Of a stretch of DNA of 64,000 bases, positions 1-8,929 are shown piece by piece (position 1 is the first letter of the stretch; the number at the start of each line of letters is the position of its first letter). The notes beneath the pieces were generated by a model. It saw only the letters and a program-made list of their open reading frames with translations, was not told the DNA's origin and ran no database searches. Both the position numbers and the translations under genes were made by a program. This DNA is from Alexandriicola marinus (lineage in GTDB: Bacteria; Pseudomonadota; Alphaproteobacteria; Rhodobacterales; Rhodobacteraceae): contig NZ_RBVZ01000004.1 of assembly GCF_004000435.1 (NCBI RefSeq), forward strand, positions 62,001 to 126,000, in the 5' to 3' direction.

Positions 1-1029
1 GGCGCGGATCCCGTCCTCGACGCCGACCTCGACGCGGCCCTCGCCCCGCACCACCGCGTTGAACCGCTGATGCTGGTAGAAGGTCGATCCGTTGTGATCC
101 CCCGCTGTCAGCAGCGCCGGGTCCACGGGGATCTCGCGCAGGATCGGGCCTTTGGGATGGCGCGGGCTGATCTCGAGTTCGGGGACAGGCGCGGGCCCCG
201 CCGTCTCTGGCCAGAACCGGCCCGGCCCCGGGACGCGCGCCACGATCTTGCCCTCGGGGCCCAGCGCGCAGATTTCCTCCTGAAAGCGGCTGCCTTCGGC
301 GAACATGCACAATTCCAGCATCGCCCGCGCGCCATTGGCGAAATCGGCGATGACATAGCCATGATCCCAGATATCGGGCGTGCGGCCGTCATAGGTTTCG
401 GTCAGATGATTCACCGCCTGCCCGCCCGTGGCCATGATGCGCACCGGTTCTGATCGCAGGATCAGCCGCATCAGATCGAAGAAATGGCAGCATTTCTCGA
501 CATAGGTGCCGCCGGAATTGGCGTTGAACCGGTTCCAGTTGCCGATCTTGGGCAGGAAGGGAAACCGGTGTTCGCGCAGGCTCAGCATCCGGACACCGCC
601 CGTGGCGGACGCCGCCTCGTCGATGAGCGCCGCGATCGGCGGCATGTAGCGGTACTCCATGGCGACCCAGATCGGCGCGGGATAATCCGCCGCGATCCGT
701 TCAACACCCGCCCTGTCCGTCGGATCGGTAAAGAGCGGCTTTTCCATCAGGAGCGGCAGGGGCCGCGTCTCGGCGATCTGGGCAAGCTGGGCCACATGCA
801 GGTGATTGGGGCTGACCACGACGAGCGCATCGAGGCCCTCATCGGCCAGCAGTCCGGCCAGCGTGGGCGCGATCGCGGCGCCGCCCGCCAGCTGCGCTGC
901 GGCTTCGGCGAGTTCGGGAACCGGATCATAGACGCAGGTCACGCGGGCACCGGGAACAAGGGCAATGTTGCGGATATGCTCCTGCCCCATCATGCCGCAG
1001 CCGATCAGACCATAGTTTACATTTTGCAA
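1..1029 (-). CDS. Gfo/Idh/MocA family NAD(P)-dependent oxidoreductase (3' end beyond window)
   Basis: The minus frame is open to the left edge, so the C-terminus is missing. An N-terminal Rossmann fold starts with GLIGCGMMGQEH, followed by the family's MEKPL motif and by SGGTYVEKCCHFFDLMRLIL, which holds the conserved Lys, His and Asp region of the substrate domain. I prefer a TTG start at 1029 because GGAAGAGG lies just upstream; an in-frame ATG at 1059 inside the GntR gene is the alternative. It follows the GntR gene with almost no gap, so the two are probably cotranscribed and divergent from the monooxygenase trio. A sugar or inositol dehydrogenase is the default reading. Some relatives of this fold are NAD-dependent glycosidases (GH109, GH188), which matters given the neighbours. 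Confidence 0.85.
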   Translation of the reverse strand, partial: MQNVNYGLIGCGMMGQEHIRNIALVPGARVTCVYDPVPELAEAAAQLAGGAAIAPTLAGLLADEGLDALVVVSPNHLHVAQLAQIAETRPLPLLMEKPLFTDPTDRAGVERIAADYPAPIWVAMEYRYMPPIAALIDEAASATGGVRMLSLREHRFPFLPKIGNWNRFNANSGGTYVEKCCHFFDLMRLILRSEPVRIMATGGQAVNHLTETYDGRTPDIWDHGYVIADFANGARAMLELCMFAEGSRFQEEICALGPEGKIVARVPGPGRFWPETAGPAPVPELEISPRHPKGPILREIPVDPALLTAGDHNGSTFYQHQRFNAVVRGEGRVEVGVEDGIRA

Positions 1030-1033
1030 TATT

Positions 1034-1753
1034 TCAGCCTCTTCCCATGCGCGACACATAGCGCGCCTTTTCATTATCGAACCACGTGCCGGAATATTCC
1101 ATCACCTGCCCCGAAGCGTCGCGGCTGCGGCGTTCGACGTAGGGACAGGTCGATCCGGCGGGGGGATCAAAGGCCGGTCTGGTCCAGTCCGGGACCTGCC
1201 CCAGCCCCACGCGATCCTCGACGCGCGCGACCACCAGCCCCAGAACATCGCGGTAATAGAGGTAGAGCGATTCCGATATCGCGGCCGCGTCCAGCCGCTC
1301 CGCCCGGCGTGCATCCAGCCAGATCTCCTCGAGCGCGACCGGATCCCCCTCCAGAAGGCGCAGCCGCCGGATGCGGTGCCCCGTGGCAAAACCCGCCTCT
1401 TCGGGCGGCGCGATCCCGGACGCGAGATCAAGGATTTCGGCCGTGGGCAATCCGCCCCCCTCGCGCCGCTCGAGCCGAAAGAACGCATAGACCGAGGCCA
1501 CGTCGGCCCGATAGCGCACGTAATTGCCCGACCCCTGTATCCGGTCCAGCAACCCCTTGGACGCCAGATCGGCCAGCGCCTTGCGCAAGGTGCCCACCGA
1601 GGCGCCCAGATCGCGCGCCATGTCACGTTCGGGGGGCAGACGGCTTCCGTCGGGCAGCTGACCAGAGGCAATCTCGCGGATCAGACGCTCCGACAGGCGG
1701 ACATAAAGCGGCAACCGCCCCTGCTCCGGCGTCCTTCCTCCCCTGCGGTCCAT
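1034..1753 (-). CDS. GntR family regulator with UTRA (HutC-type) ligand domain
   Basis: The 239-residue protein has an N-terminal winged helix (about residues 15-80, with LPPERDMARDLGASVGTLRK as the recognition region) and a C-terminal UTRA ligand-binding domain (about 95-235) ending in YSGTWFDNEKARYVSRMGR. HutC-type regulators usually repress adjacent catabolic genes and release DNA on binding a pathway metabolite. Its position between the Gfo/Idh/MocA gene and the divergent monooxygenase operon makes it the likely local regulator of both. The effector, perhaps a sulfosugar or its phosphate, is inference. Confidence 0.9.
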   Translation of the reverse strand: MDRRGGRTPEQGRLPLYVRLSERLIREIASGQLPDGSRLPPERDMARDLGASVGTLRKALADLASKGLLDRIQGSGNYVRYRADVASVYAFFRLERREGGGLPTAEILDLASGIAPPEEAGFATGHRIRRLRLLEGDPVALEEIWLDARRAERLDAAAISESLYLYYRDVLGLVVARVEDRVGLGQVPDWTRPAFDPPAGSTCPYVERRSRDASGQVMEYSGTWFDNEKARYVSRMGRG

Positions 1754-1783
1754 CTGCCCTCCCCAGGCCCGATTGATCCATCA

Positions 1784-1812
1784 TTGATTTACACAAGACC
1801 CGATGCTAGGCA
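1784..1812 (+). promoter_or_regulatory. Possible promoter of the monooxygenase operon
   Basis: In the 103-bp divergent gap between the GntR gene and the monooxygenase, TTGATT (1784-1789) and TAGGCA (1807-1812) are separated by 17 bp. The match to sigma-70 is only moderate. The repeated TTGAT just upstream (about 1773 and 1784) could belong to a GntR operator. Confidence 0.3.
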
Positions 1813-1856
1813 AGCGGGAAAAGACGGCCCGCTGCGGCCGGCCAAAGGGGGAACAG

Positions 1857-3014
1857 ATGACAATCGTACCGGTCACCAGCGCGGATCTGGATGCCGCCGA
1901 GGTATCGTGGTTTTCTGCCTTGTGTTCAGATGATTATGCCTATCTGGGCGTGCCCGACGGCGCGTTGAGATCGTCATTCGAGCATTGCCGCGACATCGCG
2001 CTCGAGGCCGAGTCTCAGGGCTTTCGCAACATCCTGGCCCCCTCGTCCTACCAGGTGGGTCAGGACACGCTGAGTTTCGTGGCCGCGATGGCTCCGCTGA
2101 CCTCGAAGATGAACTTCCTGGCCGCGATCCGCTGCGGCGAGATGCAGCCCATCATGCTGGCCCGGACCGTGGCGACGCTCGACCACATGCTCGAAGGCCG
2201 GCTCACGCTGAACGTGATCTCTTCGGATTTTCCGGGCGAGGTGGCCGACAGCGCCTATCGCTATCAACGCTCGCGCGAAGTGGTTGAGATCCTGCGCCAG
2301 GCCTGGACGCAGGACGAGATCAACTACGAGGGCGAGATCTACAGCTTCAAGGGCGTGCCGACCGATCCGGCCCGCCCCTATCAGCAGAACGGCGGGCCGC
2401 TTCTCTACTTCGGGGGCTATTCACCTGCCGCTCTCGACCTGTGCGGCTTTGCCTGTGACGTCTACCTGATGTGGCCGGAACCCAAGGAACAGCTGGCCCA
2501 GCGGATGCGCGACGTCCACGCCCGCGCCGCCGAATATGGCCGGACGCTGGATTACGGCCTGCGCGTCCATGTGATCGTGCGCGACACCGAGGCCGAGGCC
2601 CGGGACTATGCCGAACACCTTGTCAGCAAACTCGATGACGAATACGGCCAGCTGATCCGCGACCGGGCACACGATTCCATCTCTCTCGGCGTGGCCCATC
2701 AGGCCAAGGCACGCGAACTGGCCGACAAGTTCGGCTATGTCGAACGCCATCTGTGGACGGGCGTCGGCCGGGCAAGATCGGGCTGTGGCGCGGCGATCGT
2801 GGGCTCTACCGATCAGGTTCTGTCCGAACTCGAGGCCTACCGAAAGATGGGCATTCGGGCCTTCATCCTGTCGGGCTATCCCCATATAGACGAGGCGCGG
2901 CACTTCGGGAGCCGGGTCTTGCCGCAGCTGAAGACCTGCTCCCTTCCGCATGAATACGGGCGCGTCCCCGACACGACGCCCGCCACCCCCTTGGGAACAG
3001 GAGACCGCCGCTGA
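1857..3014 (+). CDS. LLM-class flavin-dependent monooxygenase (alkanesulfonate / sulfoquinovose monooxygenase type, SmoC-like)
   Basis: This 385-residue protein belongs to the bacterial luciferase-like (SsuD) family. Family landmarks are the N-terminal WFSALCSDDYAYLG strand, LAAIRCGEMQPIMLARTVATLDHMLEGRLTLNVIS, and a C-terminal GIRAFILSGYPHIDEARHFG that resembles the phosphate-binding end of SsuD. The ATG at 1857 is chosen over 1803 because AAGGGGGAA sits directly upstream. SsuD-type enzymes use FMNH2 and O2 to cleave C-S bonds and release sulfite. The stop overlaps the start of the aldo/keto reductase (ATGA), and a flavin reductase follows, which is the smoC-smoB-smoA gene set of oxidative sulfoquinovose breakdown. 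The substrate is inferred from context; another sulfonate is possible. Confidence 0.85.
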   Translation: MTIVPVTSADLDAAEVSWFSALCSDDYAYLGVPDGALRSSFEHCRDIALEAESQGFRNILAPSSYQVGQDTLSFVAAMAPLTSKMNFLAAIRCGEMQPIMLARTVATLDHMLEGRLTLNVISSDFPGEVADSAYRYQRSREVVEILRQAWTQDEINYEGEIYSFKGVPTDPARPYQQNGGPLLYFGGYSPAALDLCGFACDVYLMWPEPKEQLAQRMRDVHARAAEYGRTLDYGLRVHVIVRDTEAEARDYAEHLVSKLDDEYGQLIRDRAHDSISLGVAHQAKARELADKFGYVERHLWTGVGRARSGCGAAIVGSTDQVLSELEAYRKMGIRAFILSGYPHIDEARHFGSRVLPQLKTCSLPHEYGRVPDTTPATPLGTGDRR

Positions 3015-3907
3015 TGGATCGCGTCCGCATCGCAGAAACCCTCGATTTCTCGCGCATCGTTTATGGCATGTGGCGTCTTGGCGATGATGCCGACACCTCG
3101 CCCGCCCATGTGCAGGCCAAGATCGAGGCCTGCCTCGAACAGGGCATCACGACGATGGATCAGGCCGATATCTATGGCGGATACATGGCCGAAGAGATCA
3201 TGGGCAATGCCCTGCGCGCCGCGCCTCAGCTGAAGGACAAGATCGAGATCGTCACCAAGTGCGATATCGTCGTCAATGCCGGGCGCCATGCGGGGGCTGC
3301 GGTCAAGCATTACAACACCAGCCGCGCCCATATCGAGGCGTCCGTCGATGCCTCGCTGCGGCTGATGGGCGTGGACAAGATCGATCTGCTTCTGATCCAC
3401 CGCCCCGATCCGCTGATGGATCCGGACGAGACCGGCCCGGCGCTCGATGATCTGGTGGCCGCGGGCAAGGTCCGCGCCGTCGGCGTGTCGAATTTCCGGC
3501 CGTGGGACTGGAAGCTGCTGCAAAGCCGGATGACGACTCCGCTTGCCACGAACCAGATCGAACTGAGCCTTCTGGCGCATGAGAGCTTCGTGAACGGCGA
3601 CGTGGCCTTTCTCCACGAGGCGCGCAAACCGATCATGGCATGGTCCCCGCTGGCCGGTGGCAGCCTTCTGGCGGGCGCCGCCCCCCGCGTGACCGAAAAA
3701 CTGCGCGAGATTGCGGGCGTCGACGGTGTCGACCCGTCGTCCGTCGCGGTGGCCTGGCTGCTGGCGCATCCGGCGGGCATCCTGCCCGTGATGGGCACCA
3801 ACAACCTCGGCCGGATCGCGGCCCTGTCGGAGGCCTTGAAGGTCGAGATGGGACGGGAACGGTGGTTTTCCCTTTATGAGGCGGCTCTCGGCCACGAGGT
3901 CGCCTGA
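3014..3907 (+). CDS. YdhF-type aldo/keto reductase (SmoB-like)
   Basis: The 297-residue protein is a TIM-barrel aldo/keto reductase closely resembling E. coli YdhF, sharing ADIYGGY, LLLIHRPDPLMD and a C-terminal RWFSLYEAALGH. The catalytic tetrad is visible as Asp49, Tyr54, Lys82 and His129. It overlaps the upstream monooxygenase by ATGA and the downstream flavin reductase by one base, so the three are translationally coupled. In the sulfoquinovose monooxygenase pathway the corresponding enzyme reduces 6-oxoglucose, the desulfonation product, to glucose with NAD(P)H. That role here is inference from family and synteny. Confidence 0.88.
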   Translation: MDRVRIAETLDFSRIVYGMWRLGDDADTSPAHVQAKIEACLEQGITTMDQADIYGGYMAEEIMGNALRAAPQLKDKIEIVTKCDIVVNAGRHAGAAVKHYNTSRAHIEASVDASLRLMGVDKIDLLLIHRPDPLMDPDETGPALDDLVAAGKVRAVGVSNFRPWDWKLLQSRMTTPLATNQIELSLLAHESFVNGDVAFLHEARKPIMAWSPLAGGSLLAGAAPRVTEKLREIAGVDGVDPSSVAVAWLLAHPAGILPVMGTNNLGRIAALSEALKVEMGRERWFSLYEAALGHEVA

Positions 3908-4422
3908 TGGATGCCACCGCCGCCGGCGCCGAGACGGTGTTTTCGCCCGACACCGACAGCTTGGCCTTTCGCCGGGCGCTGGGGTCGTTCGCGACCGGTG
4001 TCACGATCGTGACGGCCCCGGGCCCCGATGGCCCCGTCGGCATCACGGCAAACAGCTTTGCCAGCGTCTCCCTCGATCCGCCGCTTGTGCTGTGGTCACC
4101 CGCCAAGGCCTCGCGCCGGTTCGATTATTTCGCCACAGCGCCACATTTTGCGATCCATGTTCTGGGCGCGGGCGATCACGCGATCTGCGAAGGATTTTCC
4201 CGCGCGCATTCGGCCTTCGACGCGCTCGACTGGAGCGAGAATGCCCATGGCGTTCCGCTGATCCACGGGGTGGCGGCCCGGTTCGAATGCACGCTCGAGG
4301 CCAGTCACGACGCGGGCGATCACCTGATCATCGTGGGCCGCGTCACCCGCGTGGCGCATGATCCGCAGGCGCCTCTGGTGTTTCATGCAGGCCAGTTCGG
4401 CGGGTTCGCGCCCCGGGGTTAG
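3907..4422 (+). CDS. Flavin reductase-like domain protein (FMN reductase partner, SmoA-like)
   Basis: The 171-residue protein is a complete flavin-reductase-like split-barrel domain with FATGVTIVTA, GITANSFASVSLDPPLVLWSP and a C-terminal PLVFHAGQFGGF, the family's order of motifs. Such proteins reduce FMN with NAD(P)H and hand FMNH2 to a two-component monooxygenase. Its start overlaps the stop of the aldo/keto reductase, so it is almost certainly the reductase that feeds the luciferase-like monooxygenase two genes upstream. No further gene on this strand follows, and the convergent sulfotransferase ends 4 bp away. Confidence 0.9.
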   Translation: MDATAAGAETVFSPDTDSLAFRRALGSFATGVTIVTAPGPDGPVGITANSFASVSLDPPLVLWSPAKASRRFDYFATAPHFAIHVLGAGDHAICEGFSRAHSAFDALDWSENAHGVPLIHGVAARFECTLEASHDAGDHLIIVGRVTRVAHDPQAPLVFHAGQFGGFAPRG

Positions 4423-4425
4423 GGA

Positions 4426-5862
4426 TCAGCCCCTGTCGTTCTCCTCCCATGTGGCGATTGCATAGGGCCCGCCCAGCGCGTCGATCAGGGGGGCAAGCTC
4501 GGGCGCGAACCGGCGCCATTTGCCAAGCCCGTCGCGGTTGATCCCGCGCCGCACCTGCGTAACCGACGCCGTCCGCACGATCCGTGTTCCCTGTTCCGGT
4601 GATAGGCAATCGGCCGACCATCTCAGGCCCGCATGATCCAGCATCTGGCGTATCTGACACTCCGGTTCCTCGACCAGCGCGCGGTAGGATTGCAGGCGAA
4701 AAGCGGGGCCAAGCTTCTGGGCATAATCCTGAGCCGATGCCGCCACGCACCCCGTCAGATGGGCGATATGATCGAGCCGCCGGGAAAAGGCATTGGCCCG
4801 CTGGAAATTGGTCACGAAATTCGACAGGCCCTGATCCAGCGGATGGCGCGACAGGTGAATGATGCGCGCGTCCGGCAGGATATGGGTCGCAAACCCGACC
4901 TCGAGCGCATTCAGCGGCAGCTTGTCGATGATCACCTCGGGCGGGTCACCGGGAAATCGCTGCAACGCATGATCGAAATAGATCGCCCGGAACCGGGCGC
5001 GATCCGCAGCGCTCAGCCCATCCTGCCAATCCCAGGCAGAACGTGCGTCAGCGGCCAGTCGCGCCGCCCGGCAGGCGGCTAGCGCGCGCGGCAGGGCCTG
5101 GCTTTCGCCGATGCTTGCCGTGTCGGGATGGCGTTCGAGGATCGAATCGACCAGCGTCGTGCCCGATCTCGGCATGCCCACGACAAAGATGACCCTCAGC
5201 CCAACGGTCCGGGCGCCCAGATCCGGCGGCGGGACAAAGCGCGCCACCTGAGCCGCCACATGGCGATCGATCGCGCCGGGATCATAGCCCCCGGGCAAGA
5301 GCGCATTGGCTCGGGTAAAATGGCGAAAGGCCGCCTGGAAATTGCAGGCCCTTTCCTCGATCCGCCCCAGCGTATTCGCGGCGGTGGCCTTTTCCTCGGG
5401 CGTTAGCCGGGACGAACGCGTGATGCGACGCAAAATCTCGGTCCGGCGATCATTGCGGCCGATCGGAGAGGCCCTGTCGAGTGCGGCGATCAGCTGGGCC
5501 GATTTCGGGGTCTGCCGCAACCCCCGCTCAAATGCTAACCGGGCGTCATCGACCTGCCCCAGCGACAGATACATGGAGCCCAACCTGCCATGAAACGCGG
5601 CGCGGTCGGGCGACGCCCGAAGCGCGATCTGCATCAGGTCGATCGCGATCTGCGCCTCGTCCAGCCCCCAATGACACAGCGCCAGATCGCCAAGGTAATC
5701 CGGGTCCGCCGAGAAGAGATCGCGAAGCCCCATCAGGATGGAAAGTGCGTCGCGGAACCGCTCTGCATCGATCCGGGCCACGACCCGGTCACGTATGGCG
5801 GGATAGCCCTGATTGCGAAGGTCGGGCGTGGTCCGGGCAAGGGGCGTTCTGCTCATATCCAT
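4426..5862 (-). CDS. TPR-repeat sulfotransferase family protein
   Basis: The N-terminal half of the 478-residue protein (about 30-200) contains tetratricopeptide-like helices, including a clear unit near 86-118 (AFHGRLGSMYLSLGQVDDAR). The C-terminal half is a sulfotransferase domain whose 5' phosphosulfate loop is VGMPRSGTTLVDS (PRSGTT at 231-236), with a later RIIHLSRHPLDQGLSNF matching the 3' phosphate-binding region. Proteins of this layout transfer sulfate from PAPS to proteins or glycans; some relatives have no assigned substrate. It is a single gene between the monooxygenase trio and xylA, convergent with the trio, and I see no functional tie to either. Confidence 0.85.
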   Translation of the reverse strand: MDMSRTPLARTTPDLRNQGYPAIRDRVVARIDAERFRDALSILMGLRDLFSADPDYLGDLALCHWGLDEAQIAIDLMQIALRASPDRAAFHGRLGSMYLSLGQVDDARLAFERGLRQTPKSAQLIAALDRASPIGRNDRRTEILRRITRSSRLTPEEKATAANTLGRIEERACNFQAAFRHFTRANALLPGGYDPGAIDRHVAAQVARFVPPPDLGARTVGLRVIFVVGMPRSGTTLVDSILERHPDTASIGESQALPRALAACRAARLAADARSAWDWQDGLSAADRARFRAIYFDHALQRFPGDPPEVIIDKLPLNALEVGFATHILPDARIIHLSRHPLDQGLSNFVTNFQRANAFSRRLDHIAHLTGCVAASAQDYAQKLGPAFRLQSYRALVEEPECQIRQMLDHAGLRWSADCLSPEQGTRIVRTASVTQVRRGINRDGLGKWRRFAPELAPLIDALGGPYAIATWEENDRG

Positions 5863-5953
5863 GCCGGAGCATTGCAGCAGAAATCCTGATGCCCGGTTAA
5901 TGGTGCTCAGCCCGGATCAGAGCGCGATCTCACCAAGGGGCATCCGGCGCTGA

Positions 5954-5977
5954 CCCGCCCGGATGCCACCGGGCGGG
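5954..5977 (-). terminator. GC-rich hairpin after xylBA
   Basis: A perfect 9-bp stem (CCCGCCCGG / CCGGGCGGG) with loop ATGCCA lies 32 bp beyond the xylA stop. There is no U tract, so it may be a weak or factor-aided terminator separating xylBA from the sulfotransferase gene on the same strand. Confidence 0.45.
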
Positions 5978-6008
5978 CGTATATCCTGCGGATCGAGGGC
6001 GCCCCACC

Positions 6009-7313
6009 TCAGACGAAGCGGTTGACGTAGTTTTCCAGCCGCTCCTGCCGACCCGACCGCGGCTCGGGGGTGATCGGCCCGGAGCGGACAGCCGTCTCCA
6101 GATCCTCGAGCGTGGCGCTTGTCAGATAGGCCTTGGCCGCATCGGTCTCCCATCCGGCATAGCGCTCGGCGCGGGCCTCCTCGAGGCCACCATCCTCGAG
6201 CATCGCAGCCGCCGCCTTGAGCCCTGCGGCACAGACATCCATCCCGCCCACATGGGCGAGGATCAGGTCTTCGGGATCGAGCGACTGACGCCGCAGCTTG
6301 GCATCGAAGTTCGTCCCGCCCGTGGTGAAGCCCCCGGACTTGAGCACCTCGTAATAGGCCAGCGCCGCCTCGAGCGTGGAATTGGGGAACTGGTCCGTAT
6401 CCCAGCCCGACTGGTAATCGTTGCGGTTCATGTCGATGGAGCCGAGGATGCCGAGGCTCGCCGCCATCGCCAGCTCGTGCTCGAAGGAATGACCGGCAAG
6501 GATCGCGTGGCCCTGCTCGATGTTCATCTTCACCTCGCCCTCGAGCCCGAATTCCTTGAGGAAGCCGTAAACGGTGGCAACGTCGTAATCGTATTGATGC
6601 TTGGCGGGCTCCTGCGGCTTGGGCTCGACAAGGATCGCGCCCTCAAAGCCGATCTTGTGCTTGTAATCGACCACCATCTGAAGCATCCGGCCCGCCTGCT
6701 GACGTTCGCGTTTCAGATCGGTGTTCAGCAGCGTCTCATAGCCTTCGCGCCCGCCCCACAGGACGTAGTTCTGGCCGCCCAGCGCCTTGGTCGCATCCAT
6801 GCAGGTCTTGATCGTGGCGCCCGAGAAGGCGAACACATCCGGGTCCGGGTTCGTGGCCGCACCGGCCATGAACCGGCGATGCGAGAACAGGTTCGCTGTG
6901 CCCCAAAGCAGCTTGACCCCGGTTTGCTCCATCTTGCCCGCGAAGTAATCCGTCATTTCCTTCAGGCGGTCGGTGTTCTCGGCGAAGTCGCGGCCCTCGG
7001 GGCGCACGTCGGCGTCGTGGAAACAGAAGAACGGCACGCCGAGGATCTCGAACATCTCGAAGGCGACGTCGGCCTTGAGCTTGGCCAGTTCCATTGTCTC
7101 GCCGAACCAGGGCCGCTCGAAGGTCTGGCCGCCGAACGGGTCACCGCCCGGCCATGCGAAGGAATGCCAATAGGCCACGGAAAACCGCAGGTGATCTTCC
7201 ATCCGCTTGCCCATGACGACCTCGTCGGGGTTGTAATGGCGGAAGGCATAGTCAGAGCGGCTGTCCCCGCCCTCGTAGGCGATCTTGGGAATGCCCTTGA
7301 AAAAGTCGGTCAT
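6009..7313 (-). CDS. xylA: Xylose isomerase
   Basis: The 434-residue protein is a full-length class II xylose isomerase that converts D-xylose to D-xylulose using divalent metal ions. Landmarks include [26 protein letters not shown] with the catalytic His and Asp, [17 protein letters not shown] with a metal-binding Glu, [18 protein letters not shown] and [19 protein letters not shown]. It lies 13 bp downstream of xylB on the same strand and is divergent from a ROK repressor, the usual alphaproteobacterial xylose arrangement. No xylose transporter is in the window, so uptake genes must lie elsewhere. Confidence 0.97.
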   Translation of the reverse strand: MTDFFKGIPKIAYEGGDSRSDYAFRHYNPDEVVMGKRMEDHLRFSVAYWHSFAWPGGDPFGGQTFERPWFGETMELAKLKADVAFEMFEILGVPFFCFHDADVRPEGRDFAENTDRLKEMTDYFAGKMEQTGVKLLWGTANLFSHRRFMAGAATNPDPDVFAFSGATIKTCMDATKALGGQNYVLWGGREGYETLLNTDLKRERQQAGRMLQMVVDYKHKIGFEGAILVEPKPQEPAKHQYDYDVATVYGFLKEFGLEGEVKMNIEQGHAILAGHSFEHELAMAASLGILGSIDMNRNDYQSGWDTDQFPNSTLEAALAYYEVLKSGGFTTGGTNFDAKLRRQSLDPEDLILAHVGGMDVCAAGLKAAAAMLEDGGLEEARAERYAGWETDAAKAYLTSATLEDLETAVRSGPITPEPRSGRQERLENYVNRFV

Positions 7314-7326
7314 CGGTCTGGTCTCC

Positions 7327-8766
7327 TCAGGTCAGATTGCGCAGCGCGGCAAAGCTGGCGCGGTATCGGGAATGGGCCTCTGCAAAGGCATCGGTAAGCG
7401 TCCGGTCCGGTTCGATCACCTCTTCGATCCTGGGCGGTGTGGCGATTTCGGCCCCGGCGCCGGTCGCGGCCATCAGGCCAAGCCGGGCCGCCCCGAAGGC
7501 GCCGCCGAAATCGCCCGCGACGGGCCGCTCGACGGGCATGTCGAGCGATGTGGCAATGGCCTTGAGCCAGTAATCCGACCGCGACCCGCCGCCCACGGCG
7601 ATCAGCCGTTCGATCTGGGTCCCGGTTCCGGTGAGCGCGTCGAAACTGTCGCGGAAGGCATGGGTGACCCCTTCGAGAACGGTGCGCGTCAGCGCCGCCC
7701 TGTCGGAGCCGTGGTCGAGATGGAGGAACGCCCCCCGGATCTGCGCATCGTTATGTGGCGTGCGCTCGCCGCCCAGATAGGGCAGGAACAGCGTCCGCTC
7801 CGGTGCCTGCAGAGCTCCCAGATCGCCCGTCAGCACCGCCGCATCCTCGCCCGTCAGCGCGGCATACCAGTTGAGCGCGTCGGTGGCCGCAAGGATCACC
7901 CCCATCTGGTGCCACGTCCCCGGCAGCGCATGACAGAAGGTGTGCACCGCGCTTGCCGGATCGGGCTGATATGCCGCGCTGGCGGCAAAAAGCACGCCGG
8001 AGGTTCCCAGTGACACGAAGGCCTCGCCCGGTTTGACGACACCGACGCCCACGGCGCTTGCCGCGTTGTCACCGCCACCGCCCGCGACGACGACACCCGC
8101 CGGAAGACCCCAGTCCCGCGCCAGATCGTCGCGCAGAGTGGCCGACACCTCGGAGCCTTCGACAAGCCGGGGCATGGCATCACGGCTGAGCCCTGTCGCC
8201 GCCAGAAGATCGTCGGACCAGTCACGGCGGCCCACGTCGAGCCAGCTCGTCCCGGCGGCATCCGACATCTCGGCCACAGCCTCGCCCGTCAGGAATAGGC
8301 GTAGATAATCCTTGGGCAGAAGAACCTTCGCCACGCGGGCGAAAAGCGCGGGCTCGTTGTTTTTCATCCAGACGAGCTTGGGCGCGGTAAAGCCCGGAAA
8401 GACGATATTCCCGGTCAGCGCGCGAAACCGCGGATCGGCATCGAGTTCAGCCGCCTCGCGATAGGCGCGGGTGTCATTCCACAGGATACAGGGCCGCAGA
8501 ACCTCGCCCTCGGCATCCAGCGCGGTCGCCCCGTGCATCTGGCCCGACAGGCCGATGCCCCGAACGGCAGACAGATCGACGCGGGCACCCAGTTCGGCCA
8601 TAACGCTGCGGGTCGCGGCGATCCAGTGGGCGGGATCCTGTTCGGACCAGCCGTCATGGGGCCGGCTGACGGTCAGGGAGGCGGTCGCCTCGGCCAGCAC
8701 GTTCTGGGCCTCGTCGATCACGACGGCCTTGAGCCCGGATGTGCCCAGATCCAATCCGATGAACAT
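7327..8766 (-). CDS. xylB: Xylulokinase
   Basis: The 479-residue FGGY-family kinase phosphorylates D-xylulose to xylulose 5-phosphate for the pentose phosphate pathway. The N-terminal ATPase lobe starts [23 protein letters not shown] and WNDTRA follow the xylulokinase pattern, and the C-terminal lobe has the FGGY signature region with [18 protein letters not shown]. It is the first gene of xylB-xylA and faces the ROK regulator across 163 bp. Confidence 0.96.
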   Translation of the reverse strand: MFIGLDLGTSGLKAVVIDEAQNVLAEATASLTVSRPHDGWSEQDPAHWIAATRSVMAELGARVDLSAVRGIGLSGQMHGATALDAEGEVLRPCILWNDTRAYREAAELDADPRFRALTGNIVFPGFTAPKLVWMKNNEPALFARVAKVLLPKDYLRLFLTGEAVAEMSDAAGTSWLDVGRRDWSDDLLAATGLSRDAMPRLVEGSEVSATLRDDLARDWGLPAGVVVAGGGGDNAASAVGVGVVKPGEAFVSLGTSGVLFAASAAYQPDPASAVHTFCHALPGTWHQMGVILAATDALNWYAALTGEDAAVLTGDLGALQAPERTLFLPYLGGERTPHNDAQIRGAFLHLDHGSDRAALTRTVLEGVTHAFRDSFDALTGTGTQIERLIAVGGGSRSDYWLKAIATSLDMPVERPVAGDFGGAFGAARLGLMAATGAGAEIATPPRIEEVIEPDRTLTDAFAEAHSRYRASFAALRNLT

Positions 8767-8929
8767 GGCGCTGTCCTCCCTCTTTGCTCCCCGGTCTCAT
8801 GCTTGCCCCAATTTAATTCAGCCGTCAAAGAAAATAATGGCCGCAATCGGCAAATCGTGGCATTCTCCTCTTGGAAGCCGGCGCAATAGCGTCCGATCCT
8901 GCGTCGACCCTGAAGGAATAGTTTCACAA
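8767..8929. promoter_or_regulatory. xylBA / ROK repressor divergent control region
   Basis: This 163-bp divergent gap has an AT-rich patch at about 8810-8840 (with TTTAATTCA and AAAATAATGG) inside otherwise GC-rich DNA. TTGACG can be read on the minus strand there, but no good -10 follows at normal spacing. It is the obvious site for the ROK repressor; I cannot define the operator. Confidence 0.4.

Noticed and set aside
8471-8929. Long upstream extension of the ROK regulator reading frame
   Set aside because: It runs antisense through xylB and the promoter region; ROK similarity starts only after the GTG at 8930.
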